NCBI GenBank assembly: GCA_031296105.1 | Contig: JARLGJ010000050.1 | Location: 1 to 63,872, forward strand | DNA: 63,872 nt | Reading direction: 5' to 3' | Source: Acidobacteriota bacterium | GTDB lineage: Bacteria > Acidobacteriota > Terriglobia > Terriglobales > Acidobacteriaceae | Shown here: positions 8,295 through 16,067 of the stretch, piece by piece | Position numbering within the stretch: position 1 is the stretch's first letter | Layout: each line of letters begins with the position of its first letter | Notes under the pieces: generated by a model | The model's input: the letters and a program-made list of their open reading frames with translations, nothing else | What the model was told of the DNA's origin: nothing | The model's database searches: none | Position numbers and translations under genes: made by a program

Positions 8295-9325
8295 GCGGCA
8301 CTCCGGCTCTGGCGCACCAGCAGGAACAGGAAGAACGGCGCGCCGATCAAAGCGGTAAGGATGCCTATGGGCATCTCCAGGGTGCCGATGGTGCGCGCGA
8401 CGTCGTCCACCAACAACAGGAACGACACGCCAATCAGGGCCGCCGCGGGAATCATGGCGCGATAGTTCGGCCCGACGATCATGCGTGCCAGGTGCGGCAC
8501 CACCAGTCCGATCCAACCCACCATGCCGCAGATGGAAACCGTCGCCGAACTGATCAAGGTCGCCGCCAGAATCACGATGAAGCGCAGCACGCGCGTGTTC
8601 ACGCCCAGGGCGCGCGCTTCTTCCTCGCCCATGCAGAGCACGTTCAGCCGCCAGCGCAACAACAGCAAAGGGACCGCGCCCAGCAGAATGGGCACGGCCG
8701 AAAGCTTCACGTCCTTGAAATTAATGGATGCGAAACTGCCCATCAGCCAGAAGGTGATGGCCTGTAAACGGTCGTAGGGATCGGCCATGTACTTGGTAAA
8801 CGAGATGAGCGCGGCAAACACCGAGGCCACCAGAATGCCAACCAGCACCAGCATCAGCACCGGATCGCCGCGGCGCCCCAGCAGCGCGCCCAGCATCCAG
8901 GCCAGTCCCACGGCAATCAAGCCCATCACGAAGGCCGCGCATTCAATGCGGACGATGTGCCAGCCCAGCAGAATGCCAAGCGCCGCGCCAAAGCCGCTGC
9001 CGGCCGAAGCGCCAAGAATATCCGGCGACACCATGGGATTGTTGAATAACCCCTGATACGCCGCGCCGGCCAGCGCCAGTCCGCCGCCAACCAGGCTTGC
9101 GGCCAGCAGGCGAGGCAAGCGCACCTGCCATAGCACAATCGACGCCTCGTTCTCGGGATTGGGATGCAGCGCAGCCTGGAACATGTCGTGCAGCGATAGA
9201 TGATAGCTGCCCAGCATGAGCGACCCCACGCCCACGGCAATCATAATAAGGAATAGAACGGTGTGCGCGCGCCAGGGACGCACATAGCTGGCGACGACCG
9301 GGGCTTCCGAAACAACCGACGCCAT
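8291..9325 (-). CDS. FecCD-family ABC transporter permease
   Basis: Inner-membrane permease of the FecCD/BtuC family, 344 residues with about ten hydrophobic segments. Family motifs are seen: RLPRLLAASLVGGGLALAGA near residue 68, NPMVSPDILGASAGSGFGA, GMVGWIGLVVPHLARMIVGP near 265, and a C-terminal PIGILTALIGAPFFLFLL. It starts 2 bp after the DUF364 stop and overlaps the ATPase gene. It probably forms a homodimer with two ATPase subunits. MolB2C2A2 of Haemophilus influenzae shows that this fold can import molybdate. Confidence 0.92.
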   Translation of the reverse strand: MASVVSEAPVVASYVRPWRAHTVLFLIMIAVGVGSLMLGSYHLSLHDMFQAALHPNPENEASIVLWQVRLPRLLAASLVGGGLALAGAAYQGLFNNPMVSPDILGASAGSGFGAALGILLGWHIVRIECAAFVMGLIAVGLAWMLGALLGRRGDPVLMLVLVGILVASVFAALISFTKYMADPYDRLQAITFWLMGSFASINFKDVKLSAVPILLGAVPLLLLRWRLNVLCMGEEEARALGVNTRVLRFIVILAATLISSATVSICGMVGWIGLVVPHLARMIVGPNYRAMIPAAALIGVSFLLLVDDVARTIGTLEMPIGILTALIGAPFFLFLLVRQSRSAA

Positions 9326-9327
9326 TC

Positions 9328-10083
9328 TTACACCTCAACCGGTGCGGGAGCGATCACCTTCACCATGCGTCCACCCTGCGTAAACAGAGCCTCGCGGCCG
9401 CCTTCGGCCACGGCGCGCCACACGCCCGGAGGATTGTCCACCACCAGGCCGCCCATCACGTTCACCCCATAGCTCAACAACAAGGGATGCAGCGGAGTGC
9501 TTGGTCCGGCCACCACTACCTGCGCGTTGCGGCTCAACTCCAGCAGGCGCGGCATCGTCTTGTTAATGAGAGTGGTGGCCGTCATAAAGACATAATCCTG
9601 CTCCCCAAGAATATACTCGCAGGCGGGATCGGGCACATCGCCCGGCTCCGGACGGCGCTCCAGAATGCTGAGATCGCAGATCGGCCGTAGCCGCTCCAGT
9701 CCCATGAAGTGCCCCACCACGGCCACCTTTTTGCCGCGAACCTGCTCGCGCATTACGTGGAAGACGTCTTCCGTCTGCTCTTCATGTAAAAGTTCTCCGC
9801 AGTTGCGGCGCACGGTTTCCGGAGAATTCAGGCAGGAGTTGATGGCGGCCAGCCCCATGGCGGCCTCATACCAGTTCCACGATTTGATTCCCAGCGCCAG
9901 ATCGCGCACTTTCCTGCCGCGCAGGCTGCCTGCGCCAGGCACCGGCCCGCTCACTTCGTGCGGGCGCATGGTAACGCCGGTTCCGGTCGAGCGCACCAGA
10001 AACCAGCTCAAACCGGCCAGACAGTCCTCGACCACGGCGTCACCGGGAACGGTGGCGATCAAGTCATCGTATAGCTTCCACAT
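9328..10083 (-). CDS. DUF4213/DUF364 protein (putative heavy-metal chelation protein)
   Basis: 251-residue cytosolic protein with an N-terminal DUF4213 region (MWKLYDDLIATVPGD..) and a C-terminal Rossmann-like DUF364 domain (KVAVVGHFMGLERL near residue 120; VFMTATTLINKTMPRLLELS; YGVNVMGGLVVDNPPG). The family is described as putative heavy-metal chelating and is often encoded beside metal ABC transporters. ATG 10083 was chosen for the GGAG 7 bp upstream; an upstream GTG-type extension lacks a site. It is the first gene of the leftward operon, divergent from the TonB receptor across 112 bp. A metal-chelation or cofactor role is inferred. Confidence 0.8.
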   Translation of the reverse strand: MWKLYDDLIATVPGDAVVEDCLAGLSWFLVRSTGTGVTMRPHEVSGPVPGAGSLRGRKVRDLALGIKSWNWYEAAMGLAAINSCLNSPETVRRNCGELLHEEQTEDVFHVMREQVRGKKVAVVGHFMGLERLRPICDLSILERRPEPGDVPDPACEYILGEQDYVFMTATTLINKTMPRLLELSRNAQVVVAGPSTPLHPLLLSYGVNVMGGLVVDNPPGVWRAVAEGGREALFTQGGRMVKVIAPAPVEV

Positions 10084-10132
10084 GCACTTCTCCAGAAAAT
10101 TTTCTTTTACACGACAACTATTGCACATTTCA

Positions 10133-10148
10133 CTTGTACGCTACAAGG
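10133..10148. promoter_or_regulatory. Candidate operator in divergent TonB receptor / ABC operon promoter region
   Basis: CTTGTA-CGC-TACAAG is a perfect 6-3-6 palindrome midway between the divergent starts. On the plus strand its TTGTAC could serve as a -35 box, 18 bp before TACTCT at 10158. A related sequence (11 of 16 bases) lies at 12789 upstream of the XRE regulator gene, consistent with a shared regulator-binding site. Confidence 0.5.
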
Positions 10149-10195
10149 AATCCGCGCTACTCTCATGCTACCTCGTTTGTAAAGGATACATTACC

Positions 10196-12685
10196 ATGTC
10201 GTTTTTTAGAGCACTTCTAGTAGCATGTTTTATGGCCGCCATGACGGCCCTTGCTGCCGGACAGTCGGGTTCTCCTGTTACCTGGCAGGGGGACGTCAAT
10301 TTCCTGCAGCAACTCACGCCGGCGGAGGCTGCGGCCAAGCAGACCGCGCTGCTGAACATTTACGAGCAGGTTCGCCTGTGGCTCAATGCCCACCCCAACA
10401 GCGGCATTGAACTGGCCGCGGCGCCCAAGGCGCCCCTCAGCGCCGACCAGGTGCAAAAAGAGATCGCCGATCTGGACAAGGCCCTCGATGCCATTATCAA
10501 GGCCGATCCAGCGCATCCCTTCCACCTCGGAATCACCGAGGTGCAGGTTTCCGCCAACCTCTCCTCGCTGTCTCCCATGGCCTCCAGCGCCACGCAGGAA
10601 GACATTCAGTTGCACGCCTCGACCAACGTGGCCAAGGCCCTGGAAATGATGCCGGGCGTCGAGATTTATCACCTCTCGGGAAACCGCAATGAAGCGGCCT
10701 TCATGATCCGCGGCTTCAGCAGCAACGGACAGGTGCCCATCTACCAGGACGGCATCCCGATGTATGTTCCCTACGACGGCTACATTGATATGAACCGTTT
10801 CCTTTCCAGCGACATCGCCGAGATACAGATTTCCCGCGGCTATTCCTCGGTGCTGGTTGGTCCGGGCGCGATGGGTGGTTCGGTGAACCTGGTGACCCGC
10901 GAGCCGCAGCGCCGCTTTGAAGGCGACGCCGCTCTCGGCGGATTCTCCGGCGACGGACTGTTCTCCAGCCTGCGCCTGGGTTCGCGCGGCAAGCACTACC
11001 TGGCACAGGCTACCCTCGATTGGCTCCAGAACGACTTTATTCCGCTCTCCGGCAACTTCCATTACGCCACTGGCGGATACACCAACCTGACCTATCCCTA
11101 CGCGCGGAACGACCACGAGAACCAGTCCGCCAGCCGCGATGAGCGCTGGAGTGCCCGCGCCGGCTGGTTGCCGCGCGAGGACGACGAGTACGTCTTCAGC
11201 TTTGCCAAGCAGATTGGTCAGAAGGGCGTGCCTCTCTATCAGGGCAAGAACGGAGCCGCTTCTTTTAATAACTTCTGGTCGTGGCCCTACTGGGAAAAGA
11301 TCAGCTACTACTTCCTGTCCAACACCAAGCTGCCGGGGCAGAGCGACCTGAAGACACGCGTTTATTACGACCAGTTCCGCAACTCGATTGATATGTGGGA
11401 CAACGGTCTGTACAACAGCATGACCTCCTACAACAAGACCAAGGGCAGCGGCGCCGAGATCAGTTGGTACGACGATCACACCGACGGCATTTCGGCCGAG
11501 TACGATACGCGAAAGTTCCGCCGCAATGTGATTGGCATCACGGGCTTTTTCAAGGATGACACCCACAAGGAACGCGGCTATTACCCGGGCGCTACAACGG
11601 TCTTCCCCACGATTCCGAATGCCGCCCTCATCCCCGAGAAGCAACTGCGCGACCAGGTGACCTCGTTCGCCGTACAGGACCAGATCACCGTGACCGACAA
11701 GCTGCATGTAACCGGAGGCTTCAGCGCCGATCACCTGAACGGGCTGAAGGAAGCCGCCTATAACGCCTATGGCAGCCCCACCACGGGCACTCCCGCCAAT
11801 TCCGTGCTGCTGGCTTATACCTGCAACTCGAATCCGACCAACACCTCCTTCTCCGGCTGCACCGCGCACTTCTGGAACTACAATCCGCAGGCTTCGGCCA
11901 GCTATACGCTGAGCAAGTCGGACGTGGTGTTTGTAACCTTTGCCGACCGCGGCCGCTTCCCCACCCTGAAGCAGCGTTACTCTTCGGGGATGGGTTCGTC
12001 CCTGCCGAATCCTGACCTGAAGCCTGAGCGCAGCCGCAACTGGAACATCGGTTACACGCGCAACTTCGGTGCCACCACCGTGGCCAGCGTTCAGCTCTAC
12101 CGCATGGATCTGCGCGACGCCATCGAATCGGAAAAGGTGGTTGACACCAACGGTCTCTGCACCAGCAACTACATTAGCGGCGTTCCCACGTATTGCTCCA
12201 TGAACATCAACGTGGGCAAGGAAACTCACCAGGGCGTGGAAATGGAAGTCCGCAGCACGCCGCTGCGCTGGCTGCTGTTTGACGGAAACTACACGTACCT
12301 GAACCGCAGCATCTCTACCGGCTCGCTGCCCTCCGGATACACCTGGTACGGCTCCGCCACCACTCTGACGCTGCCCTCCGGCGTGCCCAAGAACAAGGCC
12401 GTCGGCACCTTGAGCTTCCTGCTTCCCTACAACGTAAAAGCCATCGTCACCGAACTCTACGAGGGCGGCATTACGCTGCAGGACACCACTTACTCCTCCA
12501 CCGCGGCGGGTTACAAGCCGTACAAGGAAGCACACGGCGTAACCGACCTGGGATTCAGTGTTCCGGTCCATAGCTTTGAGGCCCAGATGGGCATCAAGAA
12601 CGTTCTGGACAAGAACTACTACTATTCCGCCGGATATCCCGAAATCGGCCGCAACTGGTATTTCAACATGCGGTACCACTTCTAA
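10196..12685 (+). CDS. TonB-dependent outer-membrane receptor
   Basis: 829-residue outer-membrane receptor for an energised ligand. A signal peptide spans about residues 1-22 (MSFFRALLVACFMAAMTALA). A helical, charged N-terminal extension of about 100 residues precedes the plug, unlike STN or carboxypeptidase-regulatory domains. The plug contains NVAKALEMMPGVEI, FMIRGFSSNG, and PGAMGGSVNLVTREP. The barrel ends in FNMRYHF with terminal Phe. ATG 10196 follows AAGGA by 9 bp. It is divergent from the FecCD-type importer operon, so both probably act on the same ligand. TonB/ExbBD genes are not in the window. Confidence 0.92.
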   Translation: MSFFRALLVACFMAAMTALAAGQSGSPVTWQGDVNFLQQLTPAEAAAKQTALLNIYEQVRLWLNAHPNSGIELAAAPKAPLSADQVQKEIADLDKALDAIIKADPAHPFHLGITEVQVSANLSSLSPMASSATQEDIQLHASTNVAKALEMMPGVEIYHLSGNRNEAAFMIRGFSSNGQVPIYQDGIPMYVPYDGYIDMNRFLSSDIAEIQISRGYSSVLVGPGAMGGSVNLVTREPQRRFEGDAALGGFSGDGLFSSLRLGSRGKHYLAQATLDWLQNDFIPLSGNFHYATGGYTNLTYPYARNDHENQSASRDERWSARAGWLPREDDEYVFSFAKQIGQKGVPLYQGKNGAASFNNFWSWPYWEKISYYFLSNTKLPGQSDLKTRVYYDQFRNSIDMWDNGLYNSMTSYNKTKGSGAEISWYDDHTDGISAEYDTRKFRRNVIGITGFFKDDTHKERGYYPGATTVFPTIPNAALIPEKQLRDQVTSFAVQDQITVTDKLHVTGGFSADHLNGLKEAAYNAYGSPTTGTPANSVLLAYTCNSNPTNTSFSGCTAHFWNYNPQASASYTLSKSDVVFVTFADRGRFPTLKQRYSSGMGSSLPNPDLKPERSRNWNIGYTRNFGATTVASVQLYRMDLRDAIESEKVVDTNGLCTSNYISGVPTYCSMNINVGKETHQGVEMEVRSTPLRWLLFDGNYTYLNRSISTGSLPSGYTWYGSATTLTLPSGVPKNKAVGTLSFLLPYNVKAIVTELYEGGITLQDTTYSSTAAGYKPYKEAHGVTDLGFSVPVHSFEAQMGIKNVLDKNYYYSAGYPEIGRNWYFNMRYHF

Positions 12686-12724
12686 CCTTTTTCCCGGGAG
12701 GCCTCCAACCCCCTCCCTACGGAA

Positions 12725-12763
12725 GCCGGACACGCCAAACCCTGGGGCGTGTCCGGCATTTTT
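12725..12763 (+). terminator. Rho-independent terminator after the TonB receptor gene
   Basis: Perfect 12 bp stem GCCGGACACGCC / GGCGTGTCCGGC followed by ATTTTTA, 40 bp after the stop. It separates the receptor from the regulator gene. Confidence 0.88.
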
Positions 12764-12788
12764 ATGGCTAACAGTTTTGCCATAGTCT

Positions 12789-12804
12789 CGTATACACTAC
12801 GGGG
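12789..12804. promoter_or_regulatory. Candidate operator upstream of the XRE regulator gene
   Basis: CGTATACACTACGGGG shares 11 of 16 bases with the palindrome at 10133 (CTTGTACGCTACAAGG), notably the TAC-CTAC core and trailing GG. Its position 25 bp before the regulator start would suit autoregulation. A separate ATGGC..GCCAT inverted repeat lies at 12765-12783. Confidence 0.4.
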
Positions 12805-12828
12805 TTGAACACTAACGGAGAATCTCGA

Positions 12829-13983
12829 ATGAATGCCGGAGCTGGCAAAATAGAGGTAACAAATCGCCTCGCGGAGTTCCGGGGCAAACGTGGGATCAGC
12901 GCGGCACACCTGGCTGGAGATGCCGGTGTAAGCCGGCAAACGGTGTACGCCATTGAGGCTGGAACCTACATCCCCAACACCCTGGTGAGCCTGCGCATGG
13001 CACGCGCGCTGGATACCACGGTGGAAGAACTCTTCGAATTGCAGGAGGCCTCGCCGCTTGATTCGAGTGGCGAAATGCTGGAAGTGATCCTGCTCAACAA
13101 CCCCGATCTGGTTCCCCCGGGCCAATCTCTGCGCCTGTGCCGCGTGGGTTCCCACGTGGTGGCCGTGGCGCCCGAGCCCGGCAGCCTGGGCCTTCCGCTG
13201 ACCGATGCCCTGATGGTGGCTCCTTTACGTGGACGCCTGCACGGCGCCAACGCGCGGGTGCAGGTCATCAGTAGCAACTGGAATGAAAGTGAGCGCCTGT
13301 TGCTGGCCGGCTGTGACCCCAGCGCGCCGATCCTCGCGGCATCGATGCTGCGCAGCGGCTTTGAAGTGGTCATCGCCTACGAAAACAGTACCCGCGCCGT
13401 CGAATTGCTGCGCGAGGGCCTGATTCATGTGGCCGGCACGCATCTGTTTGAGATGGAGGATGGCGAGCTGAACGTCTCGCATATCCTCAAAGGCTTCCCC
13501 AAGAATTCCCTGTCGATCTTCCACTACGCCGGATGGGAAGAGGGCCTGGTGATGGCACCCGGCAATCCGAAGAAAATCAAGGGCCTGAAGGATCTGACGC
13601 GCAAGGATGTCCGCATCGTCAATCGCGAGGCTGGCGCCGCCTGCCGCACGCTTTTGGACAAGCTGCTGCTGGAAAACGAAATCGCTCCCGACAAGGTGCG
13701 CGGTTACGAAAACATTGCCATGGGGCAGTTGCCCGCCGCCCGCGCCGTGCAACAGCGCGAGGCCGACTGCTGCATCAGCACCCAGGCCAGCGCCCGCGTC
13801 CTGGGACTCAGCTTTGTCCCCCTGGTGCGCAAGCCTTATCTGCTGGTCATCCGGCGTACCGTGCTGCAATCGCGCGCCGTGCAGGCCCTGTTGACCGTGC
13901 TCGGCAAGGCCGCCTTCCGCCGCGAGGTGGAAGCCGCCATCGGCTACGACATGCGCGAGTCGGGCGAGCGCGTGGACGAGTAG
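12829..13983 (+). CDS. XRE-type regulator with COG1910 (PBP_like) molybdate-binding-like domain
   Basis: One-component transcription factor, 384 residues. An N-terminal helix-turn-helix covers about residues 8-62 (NRLAEFRGKRGISAAHLAGD; VSRQTVYAIEAG). A linker follows, then a periplasmic-binding-protein-like domain from about residue 165 (LREGLIHVAGTHLFEMEDGELN; VRIVNREAGAACRTLLDKLL; GLSFVPLVRKPYLLVI). That pattern matches COG1910 domains, which are described as molybdate-binding, rather than a sugar or amino-acid sensor. ATG 12829 is preceded by GGAG at 9 bp; the in-frame TTG at 12805 lacks a site. It most likely senses the metal imported by the adjacent transporter. Metal identity is inference. 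Confidence 0.85.
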   Translation: MNAGAGKIEVTNRLAEFRGKRGISAAHLAGDAGVSRQTVYAIEAGTYIPNTLVSLRMARALDTTVEELFELQEASPLDSSGEMLEVILLNNPDLVPPGQSLRLCRVGSHVVAVAPEPGSLGLPLTDALMVAPLRGRLHGANARVQVISSNWNESERLLLAGCDPSAPILAASMLRSGFEVVIAYENSTRAVELLREGLIHVAGTHLFEMEDGELNVSHILKGFPKNSLSIFHYAGWEEGLVMAPGNPKKIKGLKDLTRKDVRIVNREAGAACRTLLDKLLLENEIAPDKVRGYENIAMGQLPAARAVQQREADCCISTQASARVLGLSFVPLVRKPYLLVIRRTVLQSRAVQALLTVLGKAAFRREVEAAIGYDMRESGERVDE

Positions 13984-14007
13984 CCCGCGCCGCCAGGATG
14001 TGCCTAC

Positions 14008-14034
14008 GGGAGGGCCAAGGCCCTCCTTTTTTTC
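14008..14034 (+). terminator. Rho-independent terminator after the XRE regulator
   Basis: GGAGGGCC-AA-GGCCCTCC stem followed by seven T residues, 26 bp after the stop. Confidence 0.9.
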
Positions 14035-14178
14035 TTACGGAAACAGGGCTTTCCTCCCCCGGACGTGGTGAGAACCGCCCGCCGCGTTTATACTGAGCGG
14101 GTTGACTTTGCATTTTTTTGGAGAAAGGAAGCCGGCCGCGCCACCAATGGGGCAGGCGCCGGGCCGGCGGCGACAATC

Positions 14179-14640
14179 ATGGCGAAGAGCGTCAATAAGG
14201 TAATTCTGATCGGCAACCTGGGCAAAGACCCGGAGCTGAAACACACCAGCAGCGGCACCGCCGTGGCCACCGTCACCCTGGCCACCAACGATCGTTATAA
14301 GGACAAGAGCGGCGAGTGGCAGGACCGCACCGAATGGCACAACGTGGTGCTGTGGGCGCGCCTGGCAGAAATCGCCAGCGAATACCTGAAGAAGGGCCGC
14401 AACGTGTACATCGAAGGCCGCCTGCAAACCCGCTCCTGGGAAGATAAGCAGGGACAGAAGCGCTATACCACGGAAGTCGTCGCCAGCGACCTCGTCCTGC
14501 TGGGCGGCGGACGCGGCGAAGATGGCTCCGGCGGCGGTGGACGCAGTGCGCGCAGCGACTTCGACCAGAGCGGCCCCGGCGAGTTCGACTCCGCCCCCGC
14601 CCGCGCTACGGAAATCACCGACGACGATATTCCCTTCTAG
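14179..14640 (+). CDS. ssb: Single-stranded DNA-binding protein
   Basis: Binds ssDNA during replication and repair. The OB fold occupies residues 3-110 ([56 protein letters not shown]). A Gly/Ser-rich linker and the acidic partner-binding tail DDDIPF end the 153-residue protein. ATG 14179 fits the family start; an in-frame GTG-type extension to 14065 does not. It is monocistronic between two terminators, separate from rpsF/rpsR. Confidence 0.95.
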   Translation: MAKSVNKVILIGNLGKDPELKHTSSGTAVATVTLATNDRYKDKSGEWQDRTEWHNVVLWARLAEIASEYLKKGRNVYIEGRLQTRSWEDKQGQKRYTTEVVASDLVLLGGGRGEDGSGGGGRSARSDFDQSGPGEFDSAPARATEITDDDIPF

Positions 14641-14655
14641 TCGGCAGCAAGCTCA

Positions 14656-14686
14656 AAAGGCCCATCCTTCGCGGATGGGCTTTTTT
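14656..14686 (+). terminator. Rho-independent terminator after ssb
   Basis: GCCCATCC-TTCGC-GGATGGGC stem followed by six T residues. It lies between ssb and the convergent HxlR gene; A residues 5' of the stem could let it act in both directions. Confidence 0.88.
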
Positions 14687-14701
14687 GCGTGAAGGCCGCC
14701 G

Positions 14702-15124
14702 CTACAGCGCGCGCACCCGGGGCATGGCAGCCGCGCGGCGGCCGAACTCCGCGCGCGATTTAGCGATGGCCTTCTGATATTTCTCCGCCCATATCCACAC
14801 GCCGCAAAAGGCCTTGCCCAGTTCGAAGCCCATATCTGTGAGGTCGTACTCCACATGCGGCGGAATCACCGGCAGAACGGTACGCGTCACCAGACCGTCG
14901 GCTTCCATTTGCCGCAAGGTCTTGGTCAGCATCTTCTGGCTGATGCCGCCAACCTTTTCGCCAACCGCTGTAAAACGCAGCGTGCCGTGCTCGGCCAGCG
15001 CCTCGATCACCAGCATGGTCCACTTGTCGGCCACGCGCTCAATGATCTCCCGCACCAGGGCATCCAGCTCCGGAGAGGTCTCCGGACCCAGGGAACGTTT
15101 AGTGGTCCTCTTCTTTTGCGCCAT
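14702..15124 (-). CDS. HxlR-family winged-helix transcriptional regulator
   Basis: 140-residue HxlR-type regulator. The winged helix is visible in IIERVADKWTMLVIEAL, LRFTAVGEKVGGISQKMLTKTLRQMEADGLV and the wing PHVEYDLTDMGFEL. ATG 15124 was chosen for family fit; the longer frame starts at a poor codon. It is divergent from the SDR gene across 95 bp containing an imperfect palindrome, so it most likely controls itself and the reductase. HxlR proteins respond to aldehydes, quinones or redox signals; the signal here is unknown. Confidence 0.88.
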   Translation of the reverse strand: MAQKKRTTKRSLGPETSPELDALVREIIERVADKWTMLVIEALAEHGTLRFTAVGEKVGGISQKMLTKTLRQMEADGLVTRTVLPVIPPHVEYDLTDMGFELGKAFCGVWIWAEKYQKAIAKSRAEFGRRAAAMPRVRAL

Positions 15125-15143
15125 ATTTTCACACTTTCCTTTT

Positions 15144-15176
15144 GGTAAGTATGGCGCATTTAGGTGCCTACTTCCC
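15144..15176. promoter_or_regulatory. Candidate HxlR operator
   Basis: Inverted repeat with outer arms GGTAAGTA and TACTTCCC (7 of 8 pairing) and partially pairing inner GGCGC/GGTGCC, centred between the divergent HxlR and SDR genes. Confidence 0.5.
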
Positions 15177-15219
15177 AATTCGACTGTACTGCTCTACTCT
15201 CATTATCGAGGTGAATGAC

Positions 15220-15972
15220 ATGCAGATCAAGGGCAACACCATTCTGATTACGGGCGGCGGATCGGGCATCGGCCGCGGCCTGGCCGAAGCCTTCCACCAA
15301 GCCGGCAACAAGGTCGTCATCGCCGGACGCCGCCGCCAGGCGCTGGATGCTGTGGTGGCCGCCAATCCCGGCATGGAAGCCGTCACCGGCGACGTGCAGA
15401 CCGCCGCGGGCGTAACGGCTCTCGCCGCCGAGGTCGCCGCAAAATATCCCGCGCTCAACGTAGTCATCCACAACGCGGGCATCATGCGCATGGAAAATCT
15501 CAAGGACATTCAGGCCGCCGACGTGGAGGCCACAGTGTCCACCAACCTGCTCGGCCCCATCCGCCTTACCGCCGCATTGCTGCCCGTTTTACTCAAGCAA
15601 CCGCAGGCGACGATCCTCACGCTCTCTTCCGGACTGGCGTTTTTGCCGCTCACGGCCACGCCGACCTACTCGGCCACCAAGGCCGGCATCCACTCCTGGT
15701 CGCAGTCCCTGCGCTGGCAACTGCGTGACACCAAGGTGCAGGTGATCGAGCTGCCTCCGCCCTACGTGCAAACTGAATTGCTGCGCCCCGAGCAAGCCAC
15801 GGACCCCGATGCCATGCCCCTGGCCGAGTTCATCGCCGAGGTCATGCAGATCCTGGAGACGAATCCCGCCGTGGAGGAAGTGCTGGTGGAACGCGTCAAG
15901 CCCTTGCGCTTTGCCGAAGTGAACGGAACTTTCCCCAAAATATTCGCCGCGCTGAACAACCGCGGATACTAA
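15220..15972 (+). CDS. Short-chain dehydrogenase/reductase (DltE-like)
   Basis: Cytosolic NAD(P)-dependent oxidoreductase, 250 residues. The cofactor motif is TGGGSGIGRG near residues 11-20, NAG lies in VIHNAGIM, and the catalytic YSATK follows LTLSSGL. It fits the classical SDR group close to DltE-annotated proteins. ATG 15220 is preceded by GAGGTG at about 9 bp. The divergent HxlR gene is its likely regulator, a common pairing. The substrate is not predictable. Confidence 0.9.
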   Translation: MQIKGNTILITGGGSGIGRGLAEAFHQAGNKVVIAGRRRQALDAVVAANPGMEAVTGDVQTAAGVTALAAEVAAKYPALNVVIHNAGIMRMENLKDIQAADVEATVSTNLLGPIRLTAALLPVLLKQPQATILTLSSGLAFLPLTATPTYSATKAGIHSWSQSLRWQLRDTKVQVIELPPPYVQTELLRPEQATDPDAMPLAEFIAEVMQILETNPAVEEVLVERVKPLRFAEVNGTFPKIFAALNNRGY

Positions 15973-16000
15973 TCGCGGAGACTAAAATCGCATCACGCAG

Positions 16001-16028
16001 AAGGGCGGCTTTTCGGCCGCCCTTTTCT
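16001..16028. terminator. Bidirectional terminator between SDR and PfkB genes
   Basis: AAGGGCGGC / GCCGCCCTT stem with flanking A- and T-rich ends, placed between convergent genes. Confidence 0.8.
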
Positions 16029-16067
16029 TCTGAGCAAAGCAATGCAGCTGATTTTCGAGGAACCAGT

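Noticed and set aside
7518..8516. Longer ATPase frame starting at 8516
   Set aside because: The extra 74 codons lie inside the permease gene in another frame; ATG 8294 overlaps the permease stop as ATGA.
10217..12733. 838-codon minus-strand frame across the TonB receptor gene
   Set aside because: Shadow of GC-rich codon use: the encoded sequence is low in recognisable motifs and lies wholly antisense to an unmistakable TonB receptor.
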